Under the pieces are notes generated by a model, which saw nothing but the letters and a program-made list of their open reading frames with translations, was not told the origin of the DNA and searched no databases. The translations under genes and the position numbers were made by a program. Source: Neorhizobium tomejilense (lineage in GTDB: Bacteria; Pseudomonadota; Alphaproteobacteria; Rhizobiales; Rhizobiaceae). From it: a DNA stretch of 64,000 nucleotides. Of the stretch, positions 59,956 to 64,000 are shown one piece after another. Every line of letters starts with the position of its first letter. Position 1 is the first letter of the stretch. The stretch spans positions 124,001-188,000 of the forward strand of contig PVBG01000012.1 of assembly GCA_002968845.1 (NCBI GenBank), given 5' to 3'.

Positions 59956-61581
59956 ATGCAGGCCATCGTCCAAGACCTGAAGTCCACCGTCGCGAAAACC
60001 AATGCCACGGACATCCGCGCCGCCTTCGCGGCCGATTCCGGCCGTTTCGCCAAGTTCAGCGCCGTTTTCGACGATCTCCTGATGGACTATTCCAAGACGG
60101 CCGTGAACGAGGAGACCATGGTGCTGCTCGAAAAGCTGGCAGATGCCAGCGGGATTGCGGCCAAGCGCGAGGAGATGTTCTCGGGCGTTGCGATCAACTT
60201 CACCGAAGGCCGCGCTGTCCTGCATACGGCACTGCGCAACCGCTCCAATACGCCTGTTCTGGTCGACGGCAAGGACGTGATGCCGGATGTCAACGGCGTG
60301 CTCGCCGCCATGGGCAAGTTCGCCGACGGCATCCGCTCGGGCGCGCTGAAGGGCGCGACGGGCAAAAAGATCACCGATATCGTCAATATCGGCATCGGCG
60401 GTTCCGATCTCGGCCCGGTCATGGTCACCCTGGCACTGGCACCGTTCCACGACGGCCCGCGGGCGCATTTCGTCTCCAATGTCGATGGCGCCCATATCGC
60501 CGACACGCTGAAGCTGCTCGATGCGGAAACGACGCTGTTCATCGTCGCTTCCAAGACCTTCACGACCATAGAGACGATGACCAATGCAGCCTCGGCGCGC
60601 GCCTTCATTGCCGACAAGCTCGGGGAGGCAGCCGTCGGGCATCACTTCTGCGCCGTCTCCACCGCGCTCGACAAGGTCGCCGCCTTCGGCATCAACAGCG
60701 ACCGCATCTTCGGGTTCTGGGACTGGGTCGGCGGACGGTATTCGATCTGGTCGGCAATCGGCCTGCCGCTGATGATCGCCGTCGGCCCTGAGAACTTTGG
60801 CAAGTTCCTGGACGGCGCGCATGCGATGGACACCCATTTCCGCACTGCGCCGGTGCGCCAGAACCTGCCGATGCTGCTCGGCCTGATCGGCTTCTATCAC
60901 CGCAACGTTCTCGGCTATCCGTCGCGCGCCATCCTGCCCTATGACCAGCGGCTGCTGCGCTTCCCGGCCTATCTGCAGCAGCTCGACATGGAATCGAACG
61001 GCAAGGGCGTGACGATCGACGGCACCCCGGTCGAGGGCAATTCCGGCCCGGTGGTCTGGGGCGAACCCGGCACCAATGGCCAGCACGCCTTCTATCAGCT
61101 CATCCACCAGGGCACGACCGTCATCCCGGCCGAGTTCATGATCGCCGCCAACAGTTTCGAGCCGCATCTACGCCACCAGCACGAGTTGCTGATCGCCAAT
61201 TGCCTGGCGCAGTCGGAAGCGCTGATGAAGGGCCGCACCGTGGCGGAGGCCAAGGCGCAGCTCACTTCGAAGGGCATGGACGACAAACAGGCCGATTTCA
61301 TCGCGCCGCACCGCGTCTTCACCGGCAACCGCCCCTCGATCACCTTCGTCTACGACAAGCTGACGCCATTCGCCCTCGGTCGGCTGATCGCGCTCTACGA
61401 ACATCGTGTCTTCGTCGAAGGGGTGCTGTTCCGTATCAACTCGTTCGACCAATGGGGCGTCGAGCTCGGCAAGGAACTGGCAACCGGCCTGCTGCCCGTC
61501 GTGGAAGGCAAGGAAAGTGCTGCCGGCCACGACGCCTCGACGCAGGGGCTGGTGAAGGCGCTGCTGGCGGCCCGGAAATGA
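59956..61581 (+). CDS. pgi: glucose-6-phosphate isomerase
   Basis: 541 aa from ATG at 59956. Converts glucose 6-phosphate and fructose 6-phosphate. Blocks: VNIGIGGSDLGPVMVTLALA, FIVASKTFTTIETMTNA, FWDWVGGRYSIWSAIGLPLM, QQLDMESNGKGVTIDG (catalytic Glu), WGEPGTNGQHAFYQLIHQGT (catalytic His), and the C-terminal SFDQWGVELGKELA with its Lys. Full length. Terminator at 61585-61608. Confidence 0.97.
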   Translation: MQAIVQDLKSTVAKTNATDIRAAFAADSGRFAKFSAVFDDLLMDYSKTAVNEETMVLLEKLADASGIAAKREEMFSGVAINFTEGRAVLHTALRNRSNTPVLVDGKDVMPDVNGVLAAMGKFADGIRSGALKGATGKKITDIVNIGIGGSDLGPVMVTLALAPFHDGPRAHFVSNVDGAHIADTLKLLDAETTLFIVASKTFTTIETMTNAASARAFIADKLGEAAVGHHFCAVSTALDKVAAFGINSDRIFGFWDWVGGRYSIWSAIGLPLMIAVGPENFGKFLDGAHAMDTHFRTAPVRQNLPMLLGLIGFYHRNVLGYPSRAILPYDQRLLRFPAYLQQLDMESNGKGVTIDGTPVEGNSGPVVWGEPGTNGQHAFYQLIHQGTTVIPAEFMIAANSFEPHLRHQHELLIANCLAQSEALMKGRTVAEAKAQLTSKGMDDKQADFIAPHRVFTGNRPSITFVYDKLTPFALGRLIALYEHRVFVEGVLFRINSFDQWGVELGKELATGLLPVVEGKESAAGHDASTQGLVKALLAARK

Positions 61582-61584
61582 CGT

Positions 61585-61608
61585 TTCGGCCCTCATCAGG
61601 GGGCCGAA
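61585..61608 (+). terminator. terminator after pgi
   Basis: Stem TTCGGCCC (61585-61592) with GGGCCGAA (61601-61608), 8-nt loop, followed by CTATTTTCCTTT. It may also end the convergent sugar-kinase transcript. Confidence 0.65.
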
Positions 61609-61639
61609 CTATTTTCCTTTGAAGACCGAGGGCAGAACC

Positions 61640-62566
61640 TCAGAGACCTATTTCATGGGCGAAAGGCGGGTTGGCGCCCGCCCGCGATACGGTGACGGCA
61701 GCAGCCTTTGCGCCGAGTGCCAGAGCCTTGCTCACGGCATCCTCGGTCAGACGCGCGACCTTTTCCTTGGTCAGCAGGTCCTGCATCTTCAGCGAGGCCA
61801 GAATGCCCGCATCGAAGGTGTCGCCGGCGCCCACCGTGTCGACCACGGTGACGCGCTCGCTCGGTACCGAAACCTTGAAGTTTTTGGTATAGCCGGTCGC
61901 CCCATCCGCGCCGCGGGTGAGGACCACCAGCTTGGCGCCCTGATCCAGCCAGTGCGCAGCCAGCGTATCATGGTCGCCCTGCATGCCGAACCAGTCTAGG
62001 TCCTCATCGGAAAACTTGATGATGTCGGACATGGCGGCCATCCGGCGGACGCGGTCCATGTGCTTCGGCTTGTCCTTGATGAAGCCCGGGCGGATGTTCG
62101 GATCGAAGGAGATCACCCGCTTGCGGTACTCGCGGGCCATCAACGCCTCGTAAGTGCCGCCGCAGGGTTCGGGGATCAGGCTGATCGCGCCGAAATGCAT
62201 GGCCTCGCAGTCATCGCCGAGCACCGGCAGGTCGGCCTCGGTGATCATCCGGCCGGCAGTGCCTTCGTCGTAGAAAGCATAGGTCGCCTGGCCGTTGACG
62301 AGTTTCACGAAGGCAATCGTTGTCGGACGGGAAGAGACAGCCGCAAGGCTGTAATCCACGCCGCTCTTTGCCAGCGTGTCCCGCAGGACGTCACCCATCA
62401 GGTCATCGGAAATGCCGGTGAAAAACGCGGTCGGCTGCCCAAGCCGCCCGAGCGCAATCGCGGTGTTGAAGATCGCACCGCCGGCGTAAGGCGCAAAGCC
62501 TTTTTCACCGAGCGTGGTGTCACGCGGAAGCATATCGATCAGGGCTTCGCCGCAGCACAAAATCAT
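61640..62566 (-). CDS. PfkB-family sugar kinase, probably fructokinase
   Basis: 308 aa from ATG at 62566, with GGGAGGATTTTT upstream. Ribokinase fold: ILCCGEALIDMLPRDTTLGE, APYAGGAIFNTAIALGRLGQ (sugar site), FDPNIRPGFIKDKPKHMDRV, FSDEDLDWFG, and the catalytic signature TVVDTVGAGDTFDAGILASL with its Asp (about residue 250). Fructokinase fits best beside pgi, giving fructose 6-phosphate for the isomerase; the exact sugar is inferred. Confidence 0.88.
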   Translation of the reverse strand: MILCCGEALIDMLPRDTTLGEKGFAPYAGGAIFNTAIALGRLGQPTAFFTGISDDLMGDVLRDTLAKSGVDYSLAAVSSRPTTIAFVKLVNGQATYAFYDEGTAGRMITEADLPVLGDDCEAMHFGAISLIPEPCGGTYEALMAREYRKRVISFDPNIRPGFIKDKPKHMDRVRRMAAMSDIIKFSDEDLDWFGMQGDHDTLAAHWLDQGAKLVVLTRGADGATGYTKNFKVSVPSERVTVVDTVGAGDTFDAGILASLKMQDLLTKEKVARLTEDAVSKALALGAKAAAVTVSRAGANPPFAHEIGL

Positions 62567-62643
62567 AAAAATCCTCCCGCGCGCTTTCTCAGCTGTTTTT
62601 CAATCGATTAAGCGAGCTTTTGCCAAAAGGCCAGAGCAAAAAT

Positions 62644-63339
62644 TCAGAGCGCGATCTCGCTGACGCCGCCGTTGCGTCCCGACCAGGCCAGCGGCGCGTC
62701 GAGAAAGGCCTCGACTTCCGAGAGCGTGTTGTCATCGAAAAGCTTGCCTTCCCTGGCTGCCGCCAGGACGTTGCGCCAGGTGGCGATGTGATGAAGCTTC
62801 ACTTGGCCGTTCGAGAAACGTTCGTGGGCTTCCGGGAAGATATCGTAGAAGAAGAGCGCGATGCCGTGATCGACGGTAGCGCCGGCGGCCCGGATCGCAT
62901 CGATGAACTTGAACATGCTGCCGCCGGCAGTCGTCAGGTCCTCGATGACCAGCACGCGCGCGCCCTCCGGCAGATGGCCCTCGATCTGGGCATTGCGCCC
63001 GTGGCCCTTCGGCGCCTTGCGAACGTAGATCATCGGCAGGCCCAAACGTTCGGCGAGGAAAGCCGCGAACGGAATGCCTGCGGTCTCGCCGCCGGCAACA
63101 CAGTCGAACTTCTCGAAACCGGCGTCGCGCATGACGGTCGCGGCCGCGAAATCCATGATCGCCGAGCGGATGCGCGGATAGGAAATCAGCTTGCGGCAGT
63201 CGATATAGACCGGGCTCATCAGGCCGGAGGCAAATTTATAGGGCTTGTCGGCGCTGAAATGGACCGCTCCGATCTCCCAGAGCATCTTCGCCATCAACTC
63301 GGCCATTACGCCGCGGTCCGGAAATGTGGTTTGAATCAT
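62644..63339 (-). CDS. pyrE: orotate phosphoribosyltransferase
   Basis: 231 aa from ATG at 63339, with AAAGGAGC upstream. Pyrimidine synthesis enzyme. Blocks: KPYKFASGLMSPVYIDCRKL, VAGGETAGIPFAAFLAERLG, YVRKAPKGHGRNAQIEGHL with the catalytic Lys, and the PRPP motif VLVIEDLTTAGGSMFKFIDA (about residue 130). Full length with a C-terminal extension typical of alphaproteobacteria. Confidence 0.95.
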   Translation of the reverse strand: MIQTTFPDRGVMAELMAKMLWEIGAVHFSADKPYKFASGLMSPVYIDCRKLISYPRIRSAIMDFAAATVMRDAGFEKFDCVAGGETAGIPFAAFLAERLGLPMIYVRKAPKGHGRNAQIEGHLPEGARVLVIEDLTTAGGSMFKFIDAIRAAGATVDHGIALFFYDIFPEAHERFSNGQVKLHHIATWRNVLAAAREGKLFDDNTLSEVEAFLDAPLAWSGRNGGVSEIAL

Positions 63340-63424
63340 GCGCCCGCTCCTTTTGTCAAAACCACGCGCCGCAATAGCAGCATGCGGCAGAGTATGCCAG
63401 ACGATGCGAAAAATAAGGAGGGAG

Positions 63425-64000
63425 TCAGGCGGTGGTACGCGTTTCGTTCAAGTCCACCGGGCGGAGATAACCTGCGACATGCACGCGGTCGCGGCCGGCC
63501 CGCTTTGCTTCGTAGAGCGCGTTATCGGCAAGGCCCAGTACGGTTTCGAAAGGCTGGCCGGTCGGGGCACCGACCGCGACACCGGCGCTGACCGTGCACT
63601 TGAGCACCGCGTCGCCGATGATGATCTCGCGAGCGGCGAAACGGCGGGAGATGTCATTGGCGATCCGTTCGGCCCGTCCGGGAAGGGCATTGACGAGGAT
63701 CATCACGAACTCCTCGCCGCCAAGCCGAGCCACGGTGTTGCGAATTTTAGTGCCGCTTCTGAGATCGTCGGCGAAAAGCCTCAGCACTTCGTCGCCGGCG
63801 GCATGGCCGTGCTGGTCGTTGATGGCCTTGAACCGATCGATATCGAAAACGACGACGGCGGTCGACGGACCGAGCGTGCGATGGCCATGCTGCTCGAAGA
63901 GAGCGCGGCGGTTGAGAAGTCCCGTCAGCGCATCGGTGATCGCTTCGTGGCGATGGTGGGCCGCCATGCGCCACTGATGCAGCGCCAGCGACAGTGCACC
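63425..64000 (-). CDS. GGDEF-domain diguanylate cyclase, partial (5' end outside window)
   Basis: The frame continues past 64000 (ALSLALHQWRMAAHHRHEAI at the edge), so a sensory or membrane N-terminus is missing. GGDEF domain: DALTGLLNRRALFEQHG, VVFDIDRFKAINDQHGHAAG (metal Asp), and the active site VARLGGEEFVMILVN. CTVSAGVAVGAP and ADNALYEAKRAGRDRV complete it. The intact GGEEF suggests c-di-GMP synthesis. I see no RxxD inhibitory site at the usual place (residues FAAR instead). Confidence 0.93.
   Translation of the reverse strand, partial: GALSLALHQWRMAAHHRHEAITDALTGLLNRRALFEQHGHRTLGPSTAVVVFDIDRFKAINDQHGHAAGDEVLRLFADDLRSGTKIRNTVARLGGEEFVMILVNALPGRAERIANDISRRFAAREIIIGDAVLKCTVSAGVAVGAPTGQPFETVLGLADNALYEAKRAGRDRVHVAGYLRPVDLNETRTTA

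Overview
The window reads as a chromosomal segment from a member of the Rhizobiaceae (Rhizobium/Agrobacterium/Sinorhizobium group, alphaproteobacteria). The right part carries gcrA under clustered GANTC sites, an argD-argF-hslO run, metZ behind a SAM-II riboswitch, phoR beside a PPK2 polyphosphate kinase, a DUF6074 protein, a PACE efflux protein and a RIME-like intergenic repeat. No species call can be made by eye.

The sequence splits at about 26.1 kb. From 1 to 26.1 kb it is an accessory island. A tyrosine recombinase (24601-25965) points away from a tRNA-Gly(CCC) gene (26098-26171) whose 3' end is the presumed attachment site; the other island end lies left of the window. The island holds about 25 small, mostly unrelated, short-operon genes of the type found in orphan immunity arrays of polymorphic-toxin loci (an Imm40-like protein, two DUF6984-type copies, DUF6678, a paralogue pair with one frameshifted copy). 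These are mixed with debris of IS66, IS5/IS427 and IS630 elements. No toxin gene is in view. Next to the integrase is a compact reverse-transcriptase locus (21510-23300): an RT frame that opens directly after the in-frame stop of a small membrane-protein gene, and a perfect 115-bp direct repeat whose 363-nt period keeps frame. This is the strongest candidate for an undescribed system.

From 26.1 to 64 kb the content is core and catabolic: a dCTP-deaminase-like protein, metZ, apaG, a secreted tannase/feruloyl esterase, hslO, argF, argD, gcrA, a PACE transporter, phoR, ppk2, a nitronate monooxygenase, tRNA-Thr(CGU) and a siderophore-interacting protein. At 42.5-47.9 kb lies a meta-cleavage-type aromatic cluster (LigA/LigB-like dioxygenase, alpha/beta hydrolase, YciI-like protein), with a MetE-core methyltransferase and a divergent RraA-like/DapA-like aldolase pair beside it. 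Then come an L-2-hydroxyglutarate oxidase-like flavoprotein, a 2-hydroxyacid dehydrogenase, a double GNAT protein, exonuclease III, an unusual ACP/acyl-adenylating enzyme/NadE-like operon, fadD, a lipoprotein hydrolase, pgi, a PfkB sugar kinase, pyrE and a partial GGDEF diguanylate cyclase that runs off the right edge.

All identities come from reading motifs and comparing with remembered families. No search, folding or alignment program was run.
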